Below are positions 36,248 through 48,400 of a stretch of 64,000 nt of DNA, one piece after another. Below the pieces are notes generated by a model. The model searched no databases, was not told the origin of the DNA, and worked only from the letters and a program-made list of their open reading frames with translations. This DNA comes from Paralichthys olivaceus (Eukaryota; Chordata; Actinopteri; Pleuronectiformes; Paralichthyidae). Positions within the stretch are counted from its first letter, which is position 1. Every line of letters begins with the position of its first letter. Where the stretch lies: contig NC_091099.1 in NCBI RefSeq assembly GCF_024713975.1, positions 9,240,501-9,304,500 of the forward strand, read 5' to 3'. The position numbers and the translations under genes were made by a program.

Positions 36248-36259
36248 TGCACATGCGCA
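36248..36259 (+). promoter_or_regulatory. NRF1-like site before neto2
   Basis: TGCACATGCGCA differs by one base from the NRF1 palindrome TGCGCATGCGCA. It lies about 400 bases before the neto2 ATG, next to a poly-C run and a CpG-containing patch. Confidence 0.4.
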
Positions 36260-36652
36260 ATCAGCCCCCCCCCCCCCCTTCTCGCGCCAACTGAGCCCAA
36301 TCTTAAAACCAGAGCAGCCGCAGACAGATCATCTGTTGTGACAGAGAACAGTCGGGCTGATCCGCCCCTGAGCTCTGCAGGAACATCTCACTGTTTATTT
36401 TTCTCTGTGAGGGAAGTCCGATGATAAATCAGAATTTCATCAGATCTTTTTACTTTTTCGCACCAGATGCCTCTCTCATCTTGACCAATGGGAATAGGGT
36501 GAAGAGGTGAAAGTTGGGTTTTGTGAATCTAACCAGGGTTCTTTAACATGCGTTAATCCAGACCATCAAGTCAGAGGAGCAGGGGGATGTGAGGGACACA
36601 GAGCTGTTGAAGTTTGAAATCCAAAGCCAGAGAACAGACTTCATCTGAGAGG

Positions 36653-39600
36653 ATGACTGTAGGTGAGTGACATTATTCATGTTTGCATGATTCAGGACGT
36701 TTAGTGAAACTGTCTTCTCTGATCTGTGTCCGAGGAGGAATTACTGATGCAACCTGAGGGGGAGATAGAGTCTAATCTGTGGTCATCTTTCTTCGAAATG
36801 ACTCCTGACCTACGTTGTTCTTAAACTCTTTCAACTGCACAAAAATGCAGACATAGATGATGAGGAGTTTAAAACTCTTGAGTCCATGATGTGTGCAAGT
36901 GTTTTAATGTGATTAATCTTTAATGTGTTGGCTCTCAGTTACTTTCACTGTTGAAACTGTGTTGCTTCTGTTTCTGTCTCTCTTGTGAAAGATGTCTTTG
37001 ACTTCAATGGCACTAACCTGGTTGAAGAATAATGATATTAAAAATAAAAGGATAATTTAGGGAAACAAAACTGTATGCACATGAATCAGTGATTCATTCA
37101 ACTGTCCTGAAATATGAGCACACAACTCTGCTAAGACCTTTTTTTAAACTTTGGTAAAATCCAAATGAATCTCTTGTTTTGACAGTTTTCTCTGGTGTAA
37201 TCATTCATGGCGCTGCAGTGACAGCTCCCGATGCTATATCATATATATGTAGCCTATATAATGACTTCTGACCTATGTATAATATTTTGCATGTATCTAT
37301 CATCATAGTTATTATTGTGGTGCAAAAGAGGACACAAAATAAAAGAATCTCCTTTTTAAGCAAAGGAGAGAAATTTCCCCCCCCCCTGCACGTGCATACA
37401 CTGAGCCAGTGTCTGGACAGGAGGAGGATTTAGGCGGCTTCTGCCTCAGTTCCTCCTCCTCCTCCTCACACACACACAAACATACAGAAGGATATCATGC
37501 TCTCTATAAACATTCTGTGGAGAGAAATTAATTCAACAAAAAACCCTAGTTTTTCCATGATGTATGTGCTTCTTTACATTGCCACAGTATATGTATATTT
37601 GTATGTACATGTAAAAGTCATTACACACTTCTCTGCTAGTCATTGGTTGATTAGTGCAGATTCTCATTTGAAGTTTTCTCAAGGTCAGTCATTATATTAT
37701 TAACATTAGTAGGAAAAGAGGATTCTTTTAAAACACCTTCAACGTAAGATGTGGCAACATGGACTAAATCATTAAGAGACCCATATGAGTCTTAAATGTT
37801 TTAAACTGGTCTTTTCTTAGATCATCAGCTGTCACATATTAATGGAGTGCAGATGCTTTAACTGCAAATTACCACATCCATTACAGCTGCTGTTCCATGC
37901 TCGGCAGTTTGTCATTAGACGTTTACAGCAACACAGCAAAATGCCAACATGTCAACTTGCCACTTTGGAGAAATCTCAAAGCAAATTTCAGTGGCGTGCT
38001 GCCCTCGGGCTGGATGCTCTATTTAGGTCATATTTTATGTAATGATATGAGTTCATCAAACAAATTAAATTTGTCATTAGACGTCCTTGCAGCACCATGG
38101 CAGTCAGCAGGTTGCTGTACACAGTGATACATGTATAAACCTCTAAAAAAAAAACTAAAAAGAAAAAGTGGGCTGCAGAGATAGGAGCAAGAGTTACTGG
38201 AGCAGATGGTGGAAGCAGCAGGTCATTATTCTCTCTGTGTTTCTGAACTTTACGCCACTGGCCTGTTGTATACATGGAGATATTCAGAGGAGAGAACAAG
38301 TAAAGACGCACACGTCCTGCTATGCTCTCTCTCCCTCTTCCCTCAATTCCTTGATCGTACCCCCCCATATATTCTGGTTTCTTTTACAGTTTGGATATTT
38401 CTCCTGTTCATTGAGGAGGGATTTGCTCTGGCACAGAAGAGTAAAGGTGGGACCATTACATCAACACATTTAATTGTAGATTAGTAAAGTTTTTTCACTC
38501 GTAGATACACAGATACATCTTAGTTGTTGATCGTCTTGATGTGGCACCATTCGTCCTTTGTTTCACTGTCACAATGTGACATCTGGATGTCATTTCACAT
38601 GCAGATGGGGGTGCTGGATCAAAAGCAGTCAAACCCTCTCAAAGGCCGCAGCGCTCTCGTCACTGTGGAACCTGGGTCCGGAACACAGAAGGTGGCTCCT
38701 TCAGCTCCCCCAACTACCCGAATACGTACCCTCCCAACAAGGAGTGCCTTTATGTGCTGGAAGGTAACAAACACTAGGAGCCTGAGTCACTGCTGCAGTT
38801 TTCTTTCCAGTATCATACATTTTGGGGGGAATGTTGCAGAGTTTGACGCCAGCTCAGATTCTTTTGTGAGCTCTGGTGGTTGTTAAAGAGAATCTGATGG
38901 AGAGAAAACATCAGCGTCAACACTGTTTCATGAGTCTGGTTTGGAAATAACCAATAAAACTATCCGCTGTTGCTCCATCCTTCCACAATGGCATCAGCAA
39001 TGTTCCCATATTATTTTTGGATTATATTATAAGGATGTTGTATCTGTCTTTAGAACAAAGCCAATTTCTGACAAGTGTATTATTTTGCAATGCACGTTTT
39101 CCCTCTGTGGTTGTTTAAGTACAAACAAGCCGTCATTCTCCGACAGCGCATTCCTCATTATCTTACATCCAAGTTTATATCAAACTTTGGTGTCATATTG
39201 TGCATCACTTTCTTCATAACTGCAACAGGAGCCCATCAAACAAAGCTCACAAAAGTATGATCTAAAAATCAGTAATACAAGAATGTCTGATGGTTTTTTT
39301 TTTACTGTTCTTTGTTGGTATATTCCTGAATGACCTCTGTGGCAGTAGAAGTGACACACCACCATTCTTCCCTCAGCCCTGCCCCGTGAGAGAATAGAGC
39401 TCCTGTTTGATGACTCCTTCTACATCGAGGCTTCATTCGAGTGTCGTTTTGACCACATCGAGGTGAGGGACGGTCCCTTCAGCTTCTCGCCACTCATCAA
39501 TCGTTTCTGCGGCTCTGCCAGTCCCGGACTCGTCCTCTCCAGCGGGCGCTTTATGTGGATCCGCTTCTACAGTGATGAAGAGCTGGAGGGGATTGGCTTC

Positions 39601-42510
39601 ATGGTCCAGTACACCTTTACTGCAGGTGAATCAAAAACACAGGGGGATGGTTTATCGATGGCAATGTTCTGTCTGCACCATCCTGATGCTCACCAAACGT
39701 TCACCTGATCTGCTGGAATAATGTTTTAATCAGATGTTTCTACTGTTACTGACCAATCAAAGACTTGCATTCTAACTGATGATGACCCACATTTTGTGGT
39801 TTCTCTCTGTGACCCCCCCCCAAAGACCCTGAATTTCATCTGCATGTGGGAGGACTTTTAAACCCTATTCCAGGTAGTGTCACCACACTTGAATACTCTC
39901 AGTTTCTTTTTTCAAAGAGTTTCCCCTCAAACAACACCCTTAATTTGCTTTTTCTATTTTCCACTTTCTCTGCCTCCTTTGTTATTCTTCAGATTGTCAG
40001 TTTGAGCTGTCAGGTGCTGACGGCCTGATCCGTTCCAGTCAGGTGGATGAGGAGTACAAAGTGAAGCCAGACCAGGCAGTGGACTGCATCTGGACCATAA
40101 GAGCCCCAACAAACAACAGGGTAGGGTTTAGTGTAAAATATTGTTGATTATTCTTTAGATGCTTGACAAGTAAATGAATCAGTGACTATTTTGAGCATTT
40201 GTTAAAGTTTTCAAGCACAAACTAGAATGGCTCTTAGTAAATTGGATACCTCCACCAAGGTCGAACAATCCTACATATAATTCTCTACTTATAATCATAG
40301 AAATATAATATAAGACATAGTTAAAGTAAGGATATGCTCCTAAATTCACATCTGCACCAAAATGAAAAAGAACAACAGATTCTTCTCATTGCTTGTTCCA
40401 GATTTACTTACGATTCTTGGAATACCAGATGGAAAACTCAAACGAATGCAAGAAGAACTTTGTGGCTGTGTATGACGGCAGCAATGCCATTGAGGACCTA
40501 AAGGTATTATTCATCTGAGTTTTTCTCTATGTAGCAACTGTTCTTCAGACCTTGGCCACAATGGGACAACACATCTATGAGAGAACATGATGTGTGGTTT
40601 GTTTCAGGCTAAGTTCTGCAGCACAGTGGCCAATGACGTCATGCTGGACACTGGTGTGGGAGTGGTGAGGATGTGGGCTGATGAAACGAGTCGTCTCAGC
40701 CGGTTCCGGATGCTCTTCACTTCTTTTGCTGACCGTGAGTTCAACTAATTTTTCATCTCTGTCCTTTTAAAAATGTAAATGTGGTTTGGATGCATGAGAG
40801 CAGATTTGTAACAGCACTCTCTTGGGGTTCCTATTCAATAATGCAGATTTCTAATAATAAAACAGAAGTTGTAGATGACCATATATTAGAATATAACAAA
40901 ATTATGGTTTTCACAGTCTGTATTTCAATAAGCACTTAATAAAATTGAATCCCAGATTTGAATCTGGCCAAAAACTACAAGAAATAGATGGATATCCTCT
41001 CACCATTAATGTCTTTGTTGCTTTGTCTGCAATTTTGCATCACACACTGTTGTTTCTGTTACAGCTCCCTGTGCGGGCAGTGCGTTCTTTTGCCACAGTA
41101 ACATGTGTATCAACACTTCTCTGGTGTGCAACGGCATACAAAACTGTGTCTTTCCCTGGGATGAAGGCAACTGCAAAGGTAATCCTGTTTTGCAAAAGCA
41201 TTTTTCCACCCATCACCTTGTTTGTTTGTTTGTAACAAGATAACAAAAAATAATTAAATGGATTTCGACAAAACTTGGCAGAAGGAAGATTTGGTATAGG
41301 TCGGGGAAGAACCCATTAAATGTTGTTTATTAAAAAATAACATTTTCCTTGGTTTCTCAAAGATGAGATTTTCAAGGGACTGATATTTAGGTCTGTGTGA
41401 AACCCTAATACAAATCTGCATCTATTGAATTTCAATGTGGTTTGATAGGGGAACAGCTCGGCCTTGGTGGAGCCATTTGCTCCACTGAGGTCCCATAGTT
41501 CTTCCTTTAAAATTGTGTTGTGTTGTGAAGCCTCTGCATTGTTTCTGGCAGCCAAAGATACAGACGGTCCTGCAGGGAGGGCAACGAGTAAATGAGTGAT
41601 GTACTCTCTCAGTGCCTCTGAATAGCTTTCATGTGTTATCACTCTCTTCATCCCTCTCTTCATCTCCATTATCCAGAGAAAAAGAGCAAAGGTCTTTTTC
41701 ACCAGATCACAAAGACCCATGGGACAGTAATCTGTGTGTCTACTGGAGTGGTGCTGCTGTTACTTATCATCTCCATCTTGGTGCAAGTCAAACAGCCACG
41801 AAAAAAGGTAAGTGAGTCATGATCATGCCACAAAATGTTGGTGTTGACTTATCTAATGTACTAAGTGTGTTTAATTATACTTTAAAGGTGTTGGTACGTA
41901 AGAATAACCTTTTTCACCGCGGCGACTTCCAGGAAGTGTTTGACCCTCCCCATTATGAACTCTTTACACTCAGAGACAAGGTTAGTTTCATTAAGTTGAT
42001 GGATTGTTGTTTTATTAATATGTTCTTTAAAAACTGAAAATGTGATGTTAATGTTTTCAGGAAATGTCTGGGGACCTTGGGGAGTTATCTGACGAGCTCC
42101 AGTCCTTACAGGCGCTCAGGAGATCCTCCTCAGGCTCCCGCTGCATACACGAACACCACTGTGGCTCTCAGGCCTCTGTCAACTCCATCAAAGCCAGTCA
42201 GGGCCCACATGGCCTGGCCAGGGGATCTCTGGAGCTCCCCCCTTTCAGAGGTGACTTTCAGAGCACCTTACCTCCTCTCAGGGACTTGAACAGCAGTCTG
42301 CGTAAGAAGAGCTGGCCTAGTATGAAACCAGGCCGGACGCAGGGCCATCACAGCATCGGGGATCGAGAGCTTGATCGACAGGACAGAGTGATGGAGGAGG
42401 ATGAAGAGGACGAGGAGGACGGGAGGTACGATGTGTATGTGCACAGAGCAGGAAGCCGGAGAGGGAACTATGAAATGGCTCAGCAAAGATCCTTGTCCAT
42501 GGACTTCTGA
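36653..42510 (+). CDS. neto2: Neuropilin and tolloid-like 2 (kainate receptor auxiliary subunit)
   Basis: NETO2 is a single-pass membrane protein that modulates kainate receptor gating. Twelve exons close to 555 residues: 36653-36662, 38390-38446, 38605-38763, 39377-39625, 39826-39873, 39993-40120, 40402-40503, 40608-40734, 41065-41178, 41677-41807, 41888-41980, 42061-42510. Order: signal peptide [21 protein letters not shown]1 from Cys43 ([19 protein letters not shown]), CUB2 from Cys176 ([17 protein letters not shown]), an LDLa module ([17 protein letters not shown]), a transmembrane helix (about 349-371) and a cytoplasmic tail with [12 protein letters not shown]. The C terminus SLSMDF fits NETO2 (human SISIDF), not NETO1 with its PDZ-binding TTRV-type end. 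Only ten coding bases lie in exon 1. Poly(A) signal at 42813. Confidence 0.95.
41218..41490 (+). mobile_element. Nonautonomous repeat fragment in neto2 intron 9
   Basis: GTTTGTTTGTAACAAGATAA, GGGAAGAACCCATTAAATG and a distal CTCGGCCTTGGTGGAGCCA follow the order seen in the copy at 21880-22450. Both ends are eroded. Confidence 0.55.
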
Positions 42511-45014
42511 AAAGACGAGGTCAGTATAGCAAAAAAAAAAAAAAAACCTTTTTCAAATCAGTGCCACAATCTGGGAGAACTCATACAATAACAGGAGCGA
42601 GGAAGAGACTCTTACATTCAACAGATCATAATGCTGTTTATTGTTTAACTGGTTGCATTTTACTGTAAAGCCAGTCGATTTTGTTGAAGTATGTTTTAAA
42701 TGTTTATGTTCTAACAGGATGAGGAAACATGATTACCTTATGAACAAAACAAAAAAAAATCACCCCTCTGTTTTTTGTTTAGTCTCTTATTACTGTGTGT
42801 GTTAAAGATAAGAATAAATATCAACATGTCGTGTGTGTGCGTCTTGAGAAGTGTGTGTTCAGGAGTCTTTGAATAGGTGTGTCAAGAAGGTAGGACTGGT
42901 GGAATCACTTCTGTCATCTGGTGAACTCATTGTGTTATATAATAGTAACACCTAACACTGGCACACTGATCCTTACCAAACACTATAGTCTGTGTTTTCT
43001 TTCTTTCTTTTTCGACTGTAGACAGACTGAATAACTGATGGTTTACCAGATGTCAACCTTTTTAATGTAGAGGACCTGACAAACTTTAGATCATAGGTTA
43101 CTGTTGATGAGCAAAACCAATATTTAGCAAAGAATAAAATGTAAACAGAAATAATACCCGATGAGCACAAGGGTTGACCTAGAGTCTGGTTAATGAGCGT
43201 TATTAATAAGTTGTATCCCACTGATGACGTCTGTGAAGATCAGAAAAAGAACCTGAAATTAGAAAACCGGGAAGAGTCACATAAAATTTCCCAGATGTGT
43301 GTATAACATACTTTATTCCTCACTCAGCTTTGTGATCTTTGTGCCAAACGACTTATATAACCCAGGAACTGGAGGACACAAGCACATCTAGAAATCCAGA
43401 GTCGTTTCCAGGCCACAGCCTCGTGGTTTATCCAGCGAGCCTGCAGGCTTCATCCGTTATATTCAGAAAATTCCCCGGGCAGATAATTAAAGGTATGCGT
43501 ACTCGCAAACACATGAACATGCAGTCTACTGCTACAGGGCGGGCTCAGCTCAAGGTTTGAAATGTAGTGACAAACTGTAAAAGGTTTGATCTGGTTGACC
43601 AATAACAATATGACTATCAACTAGTTAATACTGTTATAATAACTTGCACTCGGCTCAACAAATGCTTTCTTAAAGTGACGTATTAGTAGAAGGAATAAAT
43701 TTTTTTTAGATCAGATCTTCCCTGGGACTTTCAGGATCACTGTGCGGCACAGTATTCTTTGTCTATGAATATGCCACATATTTCAGGCACATCAAATTAT
43801 GAATCTCAAAACTAAATAAAGTGATTGGGTGCAGCCAGAAGCATAGATTTGAAATAATTGTTCTCATCAGCTGGAACACAGGAGGAGTGGAGCGCAAACA
43901 GCAAAACAAGTTCAGGAGGGATCAGACAAAAAAAAACTCCAATCCAATGAAACAGTCAAATATGCAAACATGGATAAATCAGGTAAAACACGGGGAACAA
44001 AGACAAGAAGAACTTGTCTCACATGCTGTTATTCACTCAAGAGTTGAAACATGAGGCTTTATGAGGCTTTATCGATTAATGAGCAAATGAGAAACTGAGG
44101 AGACAGGAAGTAAAGTCACAACAGTAATTTCAAGATAAAGCAGGAAACGAACATTTTTGGAAAGACACTAAGGAACAGGTGGTGACTGTTTTGTTTTATT
44201 ACGCGCATCAAACCTTTATATGTGTCTATGTGGCCGGTGACTGAACTGTGCAGAGTTACTACAGAACATCAAGTTTACTTTACAATACAGGACAGAAATG
44301 AGGGACTGCACACTAACCTATAGCAGCTTTTTTTTCAAACATTAACAGAGAGATAAACCCAAAGGAAATTCACACATGCCTGGTCATGGTGTTTGTGTGC
44401 ATGTGTTTATGTGTGACGATATGTTAGAAATGTCTTTGCATAAGAACTCAGTTGCACAACCCACACATTATTTTTTATGAGATAAGTTATGTTTGTGCAC
44501 AGACACAACAAACCAGACACAGTGTTCACTCAGCATTGCTCACTGCTCCAGCACATGTTTGCTCCTGAGGCTGAACTCTGCCTTATCATTGGTGACATGT
44601 GCGCCTGAAATTACAGAAATGTGACTGCAGATTTTGCAACCCTCAAAGTTTGTCCATCCTTCTTATCTTAAACCGTGCAGAGCTCTGAGCGGCAGTTAAA
44701 TAACAAGTCAGCAATTAAACAACTGGTTAAAAACACGTCAAGACACAATACAAATACATTTAATAAAACTAAACACACATCACATTAAGCCCACAACTCT
44801 CCAGAGCATCTTTTAAAAATCTTACATAAAACAGTTCATATAAATACAACACATCTCCCATGTTCCCATTTATACAAAAAAGTGCGATTTGCGCTGCTAT
44901 GACTTTATTACATGACGAATTCAGGTGTTTCAGTCTTTATGCTTCTTTCTTTTCTTTTCCTCCTGAGTCCATTTCATGTTTGTTTCATGTCTTTAGTTGT
45001 CTTGAAGTGTTCAA
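42511..45014. other. Intergenic DNA between convergent neto2 and the TMEM116-like gene
   Basis: The neto2 3' UTR ends near the AATAAA at 42813-42818. A minus-strand AATAAA (TTTATT at 44904-44909) lies 105 bases past the stop of the TMEM116-like gene. Between them, 42.9-44.8 kb is AT-rich and shows no coding structure or recognised repeat. Confidence 0.5.
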
Positions 45015-45431
45015 TCAGTTGTCCTCAGACTGATGGTTGTTCCAGCAATTTGATGAGCCATTCAGTGATTCATCAAAGAAAGCCAGGCGGCTGTGTGCCA
45101 CCAGGGGGGTGTTCTCCCCGAGAACGGCCTCCGTGAAGTTTGGTCGTCTCCAGGCGTAAACCATACTGTTCAGGAAACCTTGCAGGGACACACCAGCAGC
45201 CTGAAATAGACAAAATAATAACTACTTGGAACTCAAACATCAGATAACATTCGTATTTTCTCTCATTGGGTGAAATCTTATACCTGTATCATATAAAGTC
45301 CAAATAGACTCCGCTGTTCAATACTTGTCCATTTCATCAAGGTGGAAAACAGAATGAGGACAAGAGCTGCAACATAGAAGATCCAGCTGATGTTGAGTTA
45401 AAGTCAATAAGATGAATTACATGATCTTTAA

Positions 45432-45499
<68 letters not shown>

Positions 45500-48400
45500 C
45501 TGGTGCCCAACAAAATAAGATGACCATCACCATATTTCTTGCTGTGGAAAACACTGTTTTAAATCGCCTTCTTGAACGTCCGTCTCCTTCCACTGGAAAA
45601 AGACCCTGATGCTGATGTCTTTCATACCATTTACCAACCTTATAATAAATCACCTGAAATAAGAAGAAAAAAGATTACATTTTGCTCACATAATATATAG
45701 TATAAAATAAATATACTAAACAAGCCTTTCAATAGCATTGTGAAAATCATAAACCATGTTCAGTGTAACTATAACACTGTACATTTAAAAAAGTCCTCTT
45801 TAAATTGTGCAGTTGTTTATGACTTACAGAGCAAGACAGCATCACTGGTATCACCACAAGGAACAGAAACATTTTGATGAAGTTATCATGGATTACTTCC
45901 TGTTAAGAAAAAGGAACCTTCTTATATAGACAATACAATATGCAACCACAACTGAAGGAAACATTCATAGAATAGATCAAATGAATGTGTAAAAGAGAGC
46001 AGACAGCAGGTGCATAATGTGAGAGTTTCATACTCACGGGATCTGAGCAGGAATCTCCCCAGACGTGCAAGAACAAAATACAACTGAGGGAAAATGGAAA
46101 ATCAAAAGAGTGAAAAACACAGGAGAAAAGAATATTTCACGTCTGTAACATCTTTGGAAGAAGTTCATTCAAGGTTGTGCGCTCACCTGCTGCAGTAATT
46201 GCTTTCATTACGGGCGACCTGTGACTTGTTGTTGTTTGGAATCAGCAAAGCTGTGGTTATGAAGGAAGTGAGTGCATATGCTAGGTACATTAATATAGGA
46301 ACCATCCTGTGATATTGGAGAGAAAGAGACAGAATTAATTTCAGTTCACCACGGATGACATCTTTATTTTGGAAAGGTATAGTTTCAAGTTCCAGAACTC
46401 ACCACACTATGACATATACAGGCACAGCTACTTTTCTTCTACACTGACTCTGTAAGCCAAGACAGAAGGTGAGAGAAAAATGATGATAAAATGATAATAA
46501 AACTTTATTTCTATAGCACAAAAACTACAAACTATACAGAAATAAAACAACACTGATCAAAATGAGTCAAAACTGAAATAAGAAAAAGATAACATAAAAG
46601 AAAATATAAAAACCTGTTCAAATCAGGCATTAAAGTTTTTCCTATGAAAATATGTTTAAGCAATGATTTAAAAACAGGTAAAGTGCTGGGCAGTCTAATC
46701 GTCTCAGTCCCGACTATGTTGAGCTTTAAAAGTCAATAAAAGACCCCTCGAATCAACCCTAACCCCTGAATTTGACAGACTGCATGTAAAAGAAAGATAT
46801 GATGTAATCCATCATGAGACATTTGGACAAACCATAATCCACTAATAATCCAATCTAGTATTTACCTGTGCGCCCTCATCCTCTGCTGGTCTTGTTCTCC
46901 ATCCTTGAATGGCGTTCTTCGACTTCCATGCATAAACCACCACCAGCAGAAATGAAATTAAGTAAAATGTCTGGAACAGAACACATAGAGGATATATAGT
47001 GAGACAGAATGTGACAAATAAATCATGTGACCTATCATGAAGATGAAAGATGATGATGATGATAGTGTAAATACATAAATATATATCATACGTTAAAGGT
47101 TCAGTGTGTAGAATGTTGTGATATCTAGTGGTGAAGTTGCATGTTGCAGCTGAATACCCCTCACCTCACCCTCCACTTCCAAACATGAGAGAGAACCTGT
47201 GGAAACCTTCAGTTGTCATAAAAACTCAAAAGGTTTTAGTTTGTCCAGTCTGGGCTACTGTAAAAAAAACATGGCGTCTCTGTAGAGAGGACCTGCTCCT
47301 GAAGTAAGTGTAAAGTATTTAAATATAAAGGCCCATTCAATTCATACTATTTAGATGAAGCACACTAGTAAACATCACTAGGTTTATTTTATATTCAACT
47401 TTTGCCAATAGACCCCTTTCACCTAAATCTTATACTCTGGACCTTTAGATGCTAAAAAGCTCAATTAAATGTAAACTGCTGCAAATGTTGATTAACTAAA
47501 AAATCTCTTAGTCCTACTTGATAAATCTAAATTCCATTTAAAGAGGTGTCATTCACACTTTGTGGCAACAGCGATGTTCATCAGTGATGTTGAATTTCTC
47601 CAGTTGGTGACTGGCGTTTTCTCTCCGTCTTTATGAGAACATTCTTTATGAGTCTTTGTGAGGACATTTTTACTATTCAGTTGAGGTTTATGACCTGCTC
47701 ATAAAAAAGCTGCTTTGCTTTCATCAGAACAGTCTGTTACTTGTATTTTGTTTTAAAACCTTCAAGAATAACATTCTTTATTAGACAGAGTGGTGACCTA
47801 TTAAAACTTGATTTATTTGTAGAATTTGAAGAATAGAAGTGTAAATGAATTTTGTAAAGTCACCATTGCTTCCATTTCAAGTTTGTCAGAAAAGTGCTTC
47901 AACTTAGTATATCCTCTTATATGAATACGCACACAATATACTACATGTATATACAGCTGCTTGTACAGGGTGCTAGGACGTCTTTTATATATATTTTATC
48001 ATTGTTGTGACTTAATTGTTTCTTCTAATTAATAACTAGCTTCATTCCCAATTCAATTCAGAAAATGTAAACTGTTATTATTTCCGATGCTGAACTTTCA
48101 AAAGGATTTTTTTTTTCATATCTGCTTTTTTGAATGAATCCAGAACCTGAACTGAATGAAATTGCGTCACGTTGTTTTTGTTTTCTATTATTTTCTGTTT
48201 GTTTTAAGTTCTATCAATACACACTCTGCCCTTAACTCTTATCGAGGTAAAATTGAATTTTGGATTTAATCTAATGCATTAACAAAAGATTTACAGGGAT
48301 TATAACCCTTGTTAGATTTGAACTCTTAGAAGCATTTAGAATTTTACAGCATGACACCTGCCACTCGTGCTGAAGAACAAGCAACGTTTACATAACCTGA

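Larger units (their letters stand above)
29339..36652. other. Gene-poor interval between cyren and neto2 (7.3 kb)
   Basis: I see no gene with supportable splice structure on either strand. The interval holds a CTCF-like site (29510-29522), a (CA)n tract (29996-30032), a SINE fragment (about 32080-32225), a long (GT)n tract (36071-36150) and, at its right edge, the neto2 promoter with a poly-C run at 36267-36280. The remainder is unremarkable AT-rich DNA. Enhancers for either neighbour could lie here, but nothing in the text shows one. Confidence 0.55.
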
